Part shown: piece by piece, positions 54,300 to 64,000 of the stretch | Position numbering within the stretch: position 1 is the stretch's first letter | Layout: every line of letters starts with the position of its first letter | Origin: Triglochin maritima | Taxonomy: Eukaryota; Streptophyta; Magnoliopsida; Alismatales; Juncaginaceae | Direction: 5' to 3' | NCBI GenBank assembly: GCA_963682175.1 | Contig: OY821782.1 | Location: 32,943,741-33,007,740, forward strand | DNA: 64,000 nt | Notes under the pieces: generated by a model | What the model saw: only the letters and a program-made list of their open reading frames with translations | The model's database searches: none | What the model was told of the DNA's origin: nothing | Translations under genes and position numbers: made by a program

Positions 54300-54429
54300 A
54301 GGTTTAGGAATAGGCGTCGGTTGTTTGTATTAGCCGACGTTTATTCCTCTGAAGAAAGGAATAGATGTCGGCTTTATGTTGAATCCGACGTATATTCTTT
54401 AGGAATAGACGTCGCCTGTTAGTTCACGT
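54300..54429 (+). repeat. Truncated right subterminal array of the second CACTA element
   Basis: Copies of ATAGGCGTCGG, CCGACGTTTAT, ATAGATGTCGG and ATAGACGTCG parallel 27630-27745, then stop at 54429. The remaining array and the TIR are absent, replaced by Sirevirus-like LTR sequence. Confidence 0.85.
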
Positions 54430-54977
54430 GAGAGAGATGTGTATCGGCCGAACTAGGTTAATTCAACTTGACAAAGAGACACATTCGACCTGAGAAAAGG
54501 ATTTGGTTGACCGATTAAGCATGTGAAGGCACAATAAGGCATCAGACGAACTGAGGTAAGGTATGGTTGACCGTTTGGAAAAGGAGTAAGAGTTTGTTGA
54601 ATTTCGGTCGAACCAGATGGTATTCCGGTCGACCGTTTCGACCCAGAAGACATGTTCTAAGTAATTTCCTATGTTTCGTCAAAGTCCTATTGAAGTCAAT
54701 ATGAGATAGATTTAATTGTGAGACTTCTATAGGTTTCCTATGGTTATGCAATGCAATTCATCAAAGATTTCAAGTGCCAAGTTACATTGTGGCCTAAGTA
54801 CAAGAAATATAAACCTATCTAATCTTCATTCCTGATTTATTGTCTTGATTCAACTTGATTCCTGAAATGTTAGAAATAGAAAATATGCATGAGATTATTT
54901 TAATGGAATACATGTGTTTATTGATATGTTAGTTAATCATCAAAATGGATTAGCAATGATTAGCAAAAAAGCCAACA
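54430..54977 (-). repeat. Truncated Sirevirus-like LTR
   Basis: It matches the upstream part of the LTR at 48226-49767 (about 49180-49767) and ends GCCAACA at 54977, the reverse of TGTTGGC. It keeps several palindromes and half-sites (CGGTCGACCG near 54627). Only the first about 550 bp of the LTR remain. The break at 54430 coincides with the broken CACTA end. Confidence 0.8.
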
Positions 54978-55691
54978 CCTACTTTTGTCGATCATTGGAC
55001 ATGGTAATCCTACGGGTCAACTCCATATATGTATCTTGTCTACACACCTAGCTTACGGAACCATTCGTGCATGTTAATTAAGGATTTAAGTGAAAACATG
55101 GGCAACCTTAACATACTCAAGTGATATATCATGAAAAGTTCATTAAGGTTCTTATTTGTATTTTTTTCATTCTTTTTTCCAATTTGTTTTTGTGTTTCAA
55201 AAATAATGAGTTAAAACTGGTTGGTGTTTAATTCTCCCAAGGTCCGGTTTTGTGCATCATTGCCAGTGAGGACTTACACTATCACATACACCTTCCCCCA
55301 AATCTCCACATAGGGCGATCCCTACCACCCGTGTAACGGGAGTTCGGTCGATGCATCCCAAGTCAGATGACTCGAAACCCAATTTCCCGAGGGATAAGAG
55401 CCGTGACAAGAAGAGAGAACACCCTACTAAATTATTTCTTATCTACAAATGAACCAGAATCCTTACATTTAAGGTTTCACAACAGGAGTTTAAAGGTCCT
55501 TAACATCAACAAACTTCCTTATACTAACAGACCCGAATTATTCGACTCACTAGGTTCAGGGTGGACTTCCTTATTTATTTGAGTACTAAAATCCTAAGAA
55601 GAATATATTTATTTAAAGCACTAGGCAATCAAAAGAAGACAAGTCACCCAAGGATCATGGTATAGCGATATATTAATGTAAATTGCAGCAC
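54978..55691 (-). repeat. Fragment of Athila-like 3' internal region
   Basis: It is collinear in reverse with 14310-15260 and with 40240-41160, with gaps, from 'ttttgtcgatcattgg' to 'gcagcacac'. No LTR is attached on either side. It is a relic cut by later events. 55692-55829 beyond it is unassigned. Confidence 0.78.
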
Positions 55692-55829
55692 ACTATTTGT
55701 TAGAATCCTGACTAATCCAAGTTATTTTTTATATATATGTGCATGTTGGAGTTAAATTAACTTTTTATCCTAATAATGCTTAAATGTAAATCACCTATCC
55801 TGGTTAGGTTGCTCGGTTGAGTTAATTTT

Positions 55830-57936
55830 TGTAGGATTTCATGTTTAATTATACATATATATTTTCGAAATTTTTATGTATAATAAGGATCAATTACAAT
55901 TTTCTTTGATTTATTTCATGCATGCATCGGTTTGTTTTAACATCTAGTTTCAAAACTCTATTAAAACAAACAAGGGCTCCGAAATTCACACCTAGAAGTT
56001 CTCAAAAACTTCTTGAAGATTCGGAGACGTTGGGGATGCTTCTCGCCGCGCCGGATGCCTCCGAGTGTTCACCGAAACCCTAAACAAGGTTGGAGAGAAA
56101 GGAGCTAGCCAATCGATCTCCAAACAAGCTTAGAATCTAGCTACAAACCCCTTCCTTAGCCTCTGAGATTTCTCCTTCCAAAGACTTAGAAAACTAAGAG
56201 AATTTTCGTGGGTTTTAGTAGTGAATTAGGAGAGAAAATAATTTCTGAATTGTGTGTCACAATTAGGGAGAATAAGGACCTATTTATAGGTTCCAATCTT
56301 ACTCTTAATCATGGCTATTCTTAAGCCACGGTTTTATGACAATTTCTCTCACAAACTAATTCCATAATGCATTATATGCACCTACAAAACGTTTGACCAA
56401 ATTTGGAGCTAATCCAACCATCGATCAAATTAATCTCTTAATAATCAAAGGCAGAAAATCGACCGCTGTTCGGTTTACCGAGTCCCACTCGGTTAACCGA
56501 ATTTGTCACGATCGTTTAACCGAGTACGTGACGGATGACCGAATCTTAAGGAGAAAAATTCTCCTTAACCGATCGGACTAATTCTCGTCCAAGACTGAGT
56601 GCTATTCGGTTAACCGAAAATATCGGAACTTGACATTGTTCGGTCGACCGTTTCTGGTTCGGTACACCGTACCAAAGTTCCAGGCACTTTGGTCAAGTTC
56701 GGTCAATCAATTACGATTATCCGTTCCACATTCGGTTGACCGGTCCATAGATCCTTCGGTCGACCGAACCATAACGGATTACCGAACTTCTACCCGATTT
56801 TGCCTATTTCAAATTTTGGATTTATTTCCAACAAAATTTGAACTTAAGGGGGTTTTAGCAAATTCACAACTTATGCAATGTATTATCCTATGCAACAATA
56901 AATTATTGTACCCCATAATATATGCATCTCATATGAATTTATCATGACTCTAATTATGTTTATATACAACATAATTGATTTTACTTGTTTACCACATGTG
57001 TCATATTTTCTATGAGAAACCCGACACATCATATGAACCAAAAATCAAGCTTCTTGTTTCACGGTTTTTGCGGTGTGACCTATGGGAGGATCTAAACTAA
57101 GTTGGCAGTGATATTAAGAGCTTAATATCACAAGCTATAAGCGGTATCTAGCTACACATTATAGCTCCCAATTAGTTAGATGTCTTAATTCCACTCGAAC
57201 CAAAACCCAATCCATTTAGTGATGGAGTGCACCACTTGTGTCCGTCCCTTGCCTCATGATATTAAGAATACACACAAAGTAGTATTGTGTCATCTTTGTA
57301 TTAGTATTCATTTCTTGATCTCTTTAAGCTAGTTATAAATATGTGACTTAACTCAAATCACATTGTGCACATTATAACTTTGCTTTATCAAGGGGCCCAC
57401 TAATATCATCACTCAATTAAGAGGGGCAATAATAATCTTTTGACTAACTATCTTCTCCAACGAAAGTTATACTTAACCAACCAATGCCTTTACACTACAC
57501 TGATCGATAGTTCAAGACACTGATCTAATTAAGTATTCCTTAAGTGATCAGATATAAGTCTCATATTAAAGGACCAAAGACACAGTAAAATATTAATGAC
57601 ACAGAAACACATTTCTATAATATTTTACTTATTAGGTCTATAATATTTTCCTCTTTTGCATACCCGTGTTGTCACTCACTTGTAGAGCTACAATGATCTA
57701 TGACCAACACGACAATCTTAACTCGGTAATTAATGTTCCATGTTAATTACCATGATTGCGAATATCTTTTGTTTTATGTAAACCAATATCTTTTAGAGCT
57801 CTACGGTTAAGGACCAAGAGTCTCTTCCTTAACACTTCTAAAAGACGAATAACATAAACAAGGAACAAAATGATTTCTCATTCAATTCATAATAATTGAC
57901 ATTTAAAAGTAAAACTTTTAGAACACATTCCCTTCA
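55830..57936 (-). repeat. 3' LTR of the recent Copia element (2,107 bp)
   Basis: In minus reading it begins TGAAGGGAATG after the polypurine tract and ends AATCCTACA. It is not related in sequence to the Sirevirus-like LTRs apart from the palindrome motif. It has a minus-strand TATA box at 56281-56288 (plus TATTTATA). Confidence 0.9.
56471..56785 (-). promoter_or_regulatory. CGGTNNACCG palindrome array in the recent Copia LTR
   Basis: About ten palindromes occur with variable centres: CGGTTTACCG (56471-56480), CGGTTAACCG, CGGTACACCG, CGGTTGACCG, CGGTCGACCG and others. The nearest begins 183 bp upstream of the minus-strand TATA box, unlike the 96-98 bp in the Sirevirus-like LTRs. Confidence 0.75.
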
Positions 57937-57951
57937 ATCTCCCACTTGTTA
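57937..57951 (-). other. Polypurine tract of the recent Copia element
   Basis: On the minus strand AACAAGTGGGAGAT lies directly before the LTR TG. It is a typical Copia plus-strand priming site and fixes the LTR boundary at 57936. Confidence 0.85.
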
Positions 57952-58020
57952 TTAAAGTTTTCTTTCTCATACATACTCAATGCATAAAACAATAATAACT
58001 AGGGTAAACCCCATTACATA

Positions 58021-59749
58021 TCAATCATCAAGCCAATCTACATGGTTCCTCAATCCCATGGACTCGAAATGCATTTCGCCCTTGGCTTGGGATAAGGGTT
58101 TTGTGAATGGATCAGCTGTGTTGTTGTTGGTGTCCACCCATAACAGATTTATTTTGCCTTCGTCGATGAGGTCACGCGTCACGAAGTACTTACGATCCAT
58201 GTACTTCACTTTGTGGTGTGATTTGGGATCCTTGATTTGCGAGATAGATGCACTATTGTCGCAAAATAGCTCTATTGCTCCCTCGCTCGAGGGAACTACT
58301 CCAAGCTCTTCAAGGAACTTCTTAATCCACACGCCTTCCTTGCTCGCTTCAGCGACAGCCATCACTTCGGAAGCAGTGGTTGAGTCGGCAGTAGTGCTTT
58401 GCTTCCAACTACGCCAACTCACAGCTCCATCATTCAGAAGGAAGACGTATCCTGATTGCGACCTTCTATCGTCTGGATCACTCATGAAACTCGCATCCGA
58501 GTAACCTTCAGCTATCAATTCCCTTTGTCCTCCATAAACAAGAATCTTATCCTTAGTCCGGTTAAGGTACTTCAGGATATTCTTGACCGCAGTCCAATGC
58601 TCAGGACCTGCATTGGATTGGTGACGACTTGTCACACTTAGAGCATACGAGACATCGGGTCTTGTGCAAGTCATCGCGTACATGATCGACCCAACTGCCG
58701 AAGCATAAGGGACATCTTTCATGTACTCTAAGTCCTTACGTGATTGCGCACGTTGAGACTTCTTGAGTTGCACACCCATACTCATTGGCACACCGCCCTT
58801 TTTGGAGTTGTTCATCTTGAACCTTTCCAAGACCTTGTCAATGTATGCACGTTGACTGAGGCCAATGAGTCTGCGAGATCTATCTCGATATATCTTGATT
58901 CCCAAGATGTATTGAGCCTCACCCATGTCTTTCATCGAAAATGCAGATTTCAATGAACTTCTTGTTTGCTCAAGCAAAGGAATATGATTGCCCATAAGCA
59001 ATATGTCATCGACATATAGGATTAGGAATACTACATGGCTCCCACTAACCTTCTTGTATACACAAGGTTCTTCCTTACTTTGAATGAAGTGAAGCTTTTT
59101 CACTTCCTCGTCAAAGCGTTTGTTCCAACTCCTTGATGCTTGCTTCAATCCATAAATGGATCATTGAAGCTTGCATACCTTCTCACTATTCTTTGGATCT
59201 TCAAAACCTTGAGGTTGTACCATGTACACATCCTCCTCCAAGTTCCCATTCAGGAACGCCGTTTTGACATCCATTTGCCATATTTCATAATCGTGCAATG
59301 CGGCAATAGCGAGCATGATCCGAATAAACTTGAACATGGCAACCGGTGAAAAAGTTTCATCATAATCAATTCCTTGAACTTGAGTGAAACCCTTTGCTAC
59401 AAGCCTCGCTTTGTAGGTTGTCAAGTTCCCATCCATGTCCATCTTCCTCTTAAAAACCCATTTATTATGAATGGCCTTTTTCCCTTGAGGAAGGTCAACC
59501 AAGTCCTATACTTGATTATCATACATGGATTCTATTTCGGATTCCATGGCCTTAAGCCATAGTTTGGAGTCTTCCCTTTCCATTGCCTCTTGGAAGGTTA
59601 AGGGATCATTGGTATCTAGTACCATGATTTCATGAAGTCCCAGATATAAATCGGGTTTCTTCCTTTCCCTTGTTGACCTTCTAAGTTCTTTTGGTTATTC
59701 TCGTGTCTCTCGAACTTCTTCCACAATTTCTTGAGGAGTGGGTTCACGT
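58021..59749 (-). pseudogene. Copia reverse transcriptase-RNase H with stops
   Basis: RT starts after a TAG at about 59506 (Trp in the family). 59502-59161 holds IHNKWVFKRKMDMDGN, YKARLVAKGFTQVQGIDY, WQMDVKTAFLNGNLEEDVYM. TGA near 59161 (family Arg) interrupts the KLQ-SIYGLKQAS motif. 59148-58021 then holds the catalytic YVDDILLMGN, YILGIKIYRDR, RHQSNAGPEHWTAVK, RNase H (GYSDASFMSDPDDRRSQSGY, TASEVMAVAEASKEGVW, ELFCDNSASI, HKVKYMDRKYFVTRDLI, TADPFTKPL) and a natural end at WLDD. All catalytic residues are in place, so only the stops and the upstream frame break disable it. Confidence 0.92.
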
Positions 59750-62131
59750 TCAACTCTTGAACGTACACATGGTAGGGATGATTGAGATTCTCACAATTTC
59801 TTGTGATGGTCTCTCGCTCACGCTCCCACTAACCAAAGGAATCTCGGTTGGGCCTTCATGATCTTGAATGTCATCATTCATGTCATGATCTTGTGGAGTA
59901 TCTTGAGTTTCCTCAAGCACAACCCTACTCCCACTACTTTTTACTTTTTCTAGAAATTCCTTTTCCAGAAATGTGGCATCCCTCTCTACAATCACTCGAT
60001 TGGAGGTGATATGCCAAAAGTAGTATCCTCTTGTCTCACGAGGATAACCAATAAAGAAGCACTTATCCGCTTTTGGTTGAAGTTTGGTCGACATCAATCT
60101 CTTGACGTAAGCCTCACAATCCCAAATCTTGAGAAAACTGAGCTTAGGTGTTTTACCACTCCATAGCTCATAAGGAGTTTTCTGCACGGATTTGGATGGA
60201 ACATTATTTAGTGTGTAAGCCGCAGTTTGTAGTGCATAACTCCAAAAGTAAAGAGGTAATTCCGCATGACTCATCATTGACCGAACCATATCAAGCAATG
60301 TACTATTCCTCCTTTCGGATACCCCATTCCACTGAGGTGTACCGGGAGGTGTGAGTTGAGGTACAATACCAAACTCCTTTAGGTATGAGTCAAATTCGGC
60401 ACTTAAGTACTCACCTCCACGATCCGTTCGTAGAGATTTGATTTTCTTGTCGAGTTGGTTCTCTACTTCATTCTTGAATTCTTTGAACTTGTCAAAAGAT
60501 TCACTTTTGTTTCTCATTAGATAAACATAGCCATAACGACTATAATCATCCGTGAACGTAATGAAGTACCTGAAACCATCTCGTGCACTAGTACTCATTG
60601 GACCACATACATCGGAATGTATCAAATCCAACAAGCCACTCACCCTTGGACCTTTCTTCTTGAAAGGCTTTTTGGTCATTTTTCCCATTAGACATGGTTG
60701 GCACGTCTCCAATGATTTAAAATCAAGTAGACCAAGAAGGTTAGCTTCTTTCAATTTCTTGATGCGCTTTTCATTTATGTGACCAAGACGATAGTGCCAC
60801 AAGAGAGTGTCATTCTCGTGAGTGGTTTTAAGTCTTTTGTTATTGATATTAAAGATTTGTTTATTATCCAATTCAAGCAAATAGAGACCATTCCTTATGA
60901 ACGCATTTGCATAGAACACACCATTCTTCGATATAGACAAACAAGAATTTGAAATATTTATATTAAAATTATCCATATCCAGACATGATACAGAAATAAT
61001 ATTCTTGCTAATCGAAGGTACATAATAAACATTCTTTAGACATAAATTTAAACCACTACACAATTGAAGCACCACAGAACCTTGTGCAACCGCAGACACG
61101 TTCGCACCATTTCCGACCTTCAATTCTACCTCGTTCCTTACGAGTTCCTTCCTATCCATGAGTAGCTGCATATTAGAAACTATGTGAGCACAAGATCCGG
61201 TATCAATTACCCAATCCTGGACAGAGGTGGCTAAATTTATTTCAATAACAAATATACCTTTGGCCTTTTTGGGGCGCCGACGTTCAATCACTCCGTTGTC
61301 AAGGTCTTCCTTGTACTTGGGGCAATTTGGCCGGATGTGTCCTTTTTCACCGCAGTGAAAGCACTCCGTATTGGGAGTTGGAGATTTCTGAGATTTCCCC
61401 CTCGAGGCACTTTTATGAGCACCTCCTACTCCCTTGCTCTTGATTGAACCACTTTTGGTAGATTTGCCCTTTCCTTTACCAATCTTATGGCCCCTCCCAT
61501 GGACGGCAAGGACTTGCTTGTCCCTACCCTTGCCCATGTCAACTTCAGCAGTTTTGAGAGCGTTGTGAAGCTCCTCAAGACTCACCCCTTTTTCACGCAC
61601 GTGATAGTGCATCACAAAGTCCTTAAAGGACGGGGATAGAGAGCCAAGAATCATATCTTCAGCAATGTCCTCGGGCATTGGTGAAGAGAGCTTTGCCAAC
61701 TTCTCAAGGTATCCTTGCATCGTGAGAAAATGCATAGATACCGATGTTCCCTCCGCCATATGGCACCTTGTGAGTGCGATGGTGGTCTTATAGCGCTCCT
61801 TTCGGGCACTATCCATGAACATCTTTGATAAAGCCTCCATGGTCTTCTTGGGTTTTGAATCCAAGTATTTCGCTTGAAGCGAGTCACCCATGGATGCTAG
61901 CATAAGACCGTGAACTTGGTTCTCTTGGTCTTCCCACTTGGCTTTAGCCTCTTTCTCTTCATCGGTTAATCTCTCATTCCACTTTGGGATTGGACCTTCC
62001 AAAATGTGAGATAGTTTCTTAAACTTTAACACGATGTTGAGTTTGAATTGCCAACTAATAAAGTTTGAGCCATCATTCGCTAAAGGGTGCTTTTCTATCA
62101 TGGATCGTACGATAGGTTGGATGTTCGACAT
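59750..62131 (-). CDS. Copia Gag-protease-integrase frame (793 aa)
   Basis: The start is ATG at 62131. Gag covers residues 1 to about 250 (GSNFISWQFKLNIVL, MEALSKMFMDSARKERY, EDMILGSLSPSFKDFV), with a Lys/Gly/Ser-rich tail. A CCHC zinc knuckle is at 257-270 (CFHCGEKGHIRPNC). The protease active site D-T-G is at 310-312 (WVIDTGSCAHIVSN). Integrase has the zinc region at 446-480 (HYRLGH..CQPC) and the catalytic Asp 507 (HSDVCGP), Asp 570 (TDRGGEY) and Glu 606 (NGVSERRN). The frame ends out of phase in the linker before RT. This is the most complete polyprotein segment in the window and shows no stop. Confidence 0.93.
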   Translation of the reverse strand: MSNIQPIVRSMIEKHPLANDGSNFISWQFKLNIVLKFKKLSHILEGPIPKWNERLTDEEKEAKAKWEDQENQVHGLMLASMGDSLQAKYLDSKPKKTMEALSKMFMDSARKERYKTTIALTRCHMAEGTSVSMHFLTMQGYLEKLAKLSSPMPEDIAEDMILGSLSPSFKDFVMHYHVREKGVSLEELHNALKTAEVDMGKGRDKQVLAVHGRGHKIGKGKGKSTKSGSIKSKGVGGAHKSASRGKSQKSPTPNTECFHCGEKGHIRPNCPKYKEDLDNGVIERRRPKKAKGIFVIEINLATSVQDWVIDTGSCAHIVSNMQLLMDRKELVRNEVELKVGNGANVSAVAQGSVVLQLCSGLNLCLKNVYYVPSISKNIISVSCLDMDNFNINISNSCLSISKNGVFYANAFIRNGLYLLELDNKQIFNINNKRLKTTHENDTLLWHYRLGHINEKRIKKLKEANLLGLLDFKSLETCQPCLMGKMTKKPFKKKGPRVSGLLDLIHSDVCGPMSTSARDGFRYFITFTDDYSRYGYVYLMRNKSESFDKFKEFKNEVENQLDKKIKSLRTDRGGEYLSAEFDSYLKEFGIVPQLTPPGTPQWNGVSERRNSTLLDMVRSMMSHAELPLYFWSYALQTAAYTLNNVPSKSVQKTPYELWSGKTPKLSFLKIWDCEAYVKRLMSTKLQPKADKCFFIGYPRETRGYYFWHITSNRVIVERDATFLEKEFLEKVKSSGSRVVLEETQDTPQDHDMNDDIQDHEGPTEIPLVSGSVSERPSQEIVRISIIPTMCTFKS

Positions 62132-63614
62132 TTTTCTACAAAATAAATTATATAGGTTTTAATGCCAATTTTATGTTTTAATACACATGCATACATATAT
62201 CGAATATATAAATGTAAATGTTGCAAATTAAAATCTTGCCCATAAATGCAACAATCCAAGATCCTATTAATTGTAATATAGACTAGCTAAGGGCTATCGA
62301 ATACATTACAATATCAAGGTAAGAAATCATTTTCTAATCACAACCTTTTTGAATTTTAGCAACATTTAGCATCTTCAAACTCTTATGACTCTTGTCGTTT
62401 TAATTATGAGGGAATACGACCTATCCTCGTAAGAAAAACGTTTTCCCAAAACCGAGCGAGGGCTCTAGGTAATGTTAAGAAAACTTATTTTCATTTGATA
62501 CGAGATATGTTTATCTATTGTATTCATAACTAAACATATTTGGGGCTCACTAGGGTGAAACACACCTCATATATTTAATTGTGGCACAACAACAGACAAC
62601 CTTTATATCTTCCACTATTCCCAAAGATAGAGGGAGCTATCTCCCGCTAAGGGCGAGCAGAGTATCCCTCGATCAATGACTGCTAGCGGATGAAATAAGA
62701 AGGAAAATTTATTCTTAATTTTTGTTGGACAATTTAACATGTGATTTAGAATTTTAGGTTATCATGCATATTATTAATCATACACATCCTAACATTCAAC
62801 ACATTCATCACATGCATATCAAGATAAAGACAGAAATTAAACATTCACACAATCCACATCGTGTGAGTTTATATGTTCCCTTCGATCCTCGATCCCTGAT
62901 CTTCGATCCTCGATTGATGCGCTACAGCGGCGACTTCCTCTTGCACCGGAGATGTAGATTTTACAGAAAATAAACATGCTCCTCACATTCGATAAAACCG
63001 ACTAGTGCAAGTCCTATGTAAAAACCTCTCATATGCAAATGCAACTATCTAAAAGACGGAAATAGAGAGAATTTTGGCTTTTACATACATAAGCCTCTGT
63101 ATAATAATAATTACATACATTTGTAGTGTCTGATTTGGAACATATAAACTCACAATCCTGCAAAGCAACTCAAGCATCCATGCACGCAATTGCTATAAAC
63201 TACAGAATCTAATTTATCAATCATCCAGAATTCTCAACAATTCTTTGAAAAATATTTTGAAATCCATTAAAAACATTTTTCATGCATCCATAATTCAAAA
63301 ATTAATTATGAACCGCTGTCCATCCAATTTCCAATGGAAAGATGAATCGCAGTTTTTCGGTTTTGTTGATTCTCTTACAAAATAATCGTTTATACTTAAA
63401 ACGAAATTATTGCAAGTTAGACTTATGTCTAAATCATAATTCTAATAATTACATGACATGTTTTAAACATTCAAAACATTTAAAATGAATTATTATAAAG
63501 AATTATTTCAACAAACATTTAAAGACCGAAAAACCGGTAAAACGAATTGTTTAAATCCTAGATGGTAAACTAAATTTGTTTACAGTCATAAATCATGAGA
63601 AAATTGAACCCTAA
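62132..63614 (-). other. Leader of the recent Copia element
   Basis: About 1.5 kb lies between the PBS and the Gag start. It is AT-rich, with no recognised gene. It is unusually long for a Copia leader and may contain packaging signals. A GATCCTCGAT-type short direct repeat occurs near 62883-62912. Confidence 0.7.
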
Positions 63615-63626
63615 GCTCTGATACCA
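63615..63626 (-). other. Primer-binding site of the recent Copia element
   Basis: The minus strand reads TGGTATCAGAGC, one base after the LTR end at 63628. It is the initiator Met-tRNA type. Confidence 0.93.
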
Positions 63627-63627
63627 C

Positions 63628-64000
63628 TGTAGGATTTCATGTTTAATTATACATATATATTTTCGAAATTTTTATGTATAATAAAGATCAATTACAATTT
63701 TCTTTGATTTATTTCATGCATGCATCGGTTTGTTTTAACATCTATTTTCAAAACTCTATTAAAACAAACAAGGGCTCCGAAATTCACACCTAGAAGTTCT
63801 CAAAAACTTCTTGAAGATTCGGAGACGTTGGGGATGCTTCTCGCCGCGCCGGATGCCTCCGAGTGTTCACCGAAACCCTAAACAAGGTTGGAGAGAAAGG
63901 AGCTAGCCAATCGATCTCCAAACAAGCTTAGAATCTAGCTACAAACCCCTTCCTTAGCCTCTGAGATTTCTCCTTCCAAAGACTTAGAAAACTAAGAGAA
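63628..64000 (-). repeat. 5' LTR of the recent Copia element, partial (373 bp in window)
   Basis: It is identical to 55830-56202 except for two substitutions that I can see (AAGG against AAAG near 63684; CTAG against CTAT near 63743). The remaining about 1.7 kb lies beyond the window. Confidence 0.93.

Larger units (their letters stand above)
38350..54429 (+). mobile_element. Second CACTA element, split by an Athila-like element and 3'-truncated
   Basis: The left TIR CACTAGAGCAG at 38350 and the GACGTC subterminal array (38380-38600) closely match the element at 20333. Inside, 38597-38641 equals 26855-26899 of that element and continues at 53578 after the Athila-like insertion, through the C48 remnant to the right array (54300-54429). 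The right array stops at 'gttcacg' without reaching a TIR, so that end is lost and no TSD can be confirmed. The stretch from the left array to 26855-equivalent sequence is missing, so it is an internally deleted, non-autonomous copy. Confidence 0.85.
55830..64000 (-). mobile_element. Ty1/Copia element, recent, running off the window
   Basis: On the minus strand: 5' LTR from 63628 past the window end, PBS 63626-63615, leader, gag-protease-integrase frame 62131-59750, RT-RNase H to 58021, polypurine tract near 57937-57951 and 3' LTR 57936-55830. The order integrase before RT defines Copia. Of the 373 visible bases of the 5' LTR only two differ from the 3' LTR, which implies a recent insertion. 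Pol carries at least two stops and a frame break, so the copy is not autonomous. The TSD cannot be checked because the right end is outside; the left flank is ATTTT. Confidence 0.93.

Overview
The window is nuclear DNA from a flowering plant. It consists almost entirely of LTR retrotransposons and CACTA (En/Spm-type) DNA transposons inserted into one another. The evidence is the plant PBS types (initiator Met-tRNA and Asp-tRNA), Ty3/Gypsy and Ty1/Copia polyproteins, target-site duplications (TSDs) at element ends, and CACTA termini with GACGTC-rich subterminal arrays. I saw no rRNA, tRNA or CRISPR locus and no certain intact host gene. The species cannot be named from this sequence.

Layout. 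1-1544: unassigned. 1550-8708: degenerate minus-strand Ty3/Gypsy element (TSD CGCAC). 8941-11685: CACTA-type subterminal motifs and a broken plant transposase gene. 11686-13170: probable LTR remnant. 13176-16920: Athila-like deletion derivative (TSD GTGCA). 16926-18998: unassigned sequence, a TGTCCTTTAAA array and more CACTA-like motifs. 19004-32420: Athila-like element (TSD ACAAC) holding a CACTA element at 20333-27996 (TSD GGT), which holds a non-autonomous Sirevirus-like Copia element at 21009-26195 (TSD TAACC). The 3' LTR of the same Athila-like element holds a solo LTR at 30920-32149 (TSD ACACA). 32426-33467: a broken GRF zinc-finger fragment. 33468-36325: an Athila-like LTR with a Sirevirus-like solo LTR inside it at 33658-35153 (TSD GGAAG). 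37690-38151: a possible GRF zinc-finger gene. 38350-54429: a four-layer nest in which a CACTA element holds a full Athila-like element (38642-53577), which holds a Sirevirus-like element with its 5' end at 49767, which holds an Athila-family solo LTR (46305-47860, TSD GTAAC). 54430-55691: truncated scraps. 55830 to the window end: a young but broken minus-strand Copia element whose 5' LTR runs off the window.

No autonomous element here looks intact. The polyproteins carry in-frame stops (several of the CGA-to-TGA or TGG-to-TAG/TGA type), frameshifts and active-site changes. The elements survive as insertions, solo LTRs and deletion derivatives.

The most unusual pattern is regulatory. Several unrelated LTR families carry palindromes a set distance upstream of the TATA box. 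Sirevirus-like LTRs have arrays of CGGTNNACCG, the last copy 96-98 bp from TATA in all four LTRs measured. Athila-like LTRs have GCCAATTGGC at 124-125 bp in most copies. The 30920 solo LTR has a perfect 9+2+9 palindrome at 120 bp. The CGGTNNACCG arrays also occur in a Gypsy LTR and in a third Copia family, so the motif crosses superfamily boundaries.
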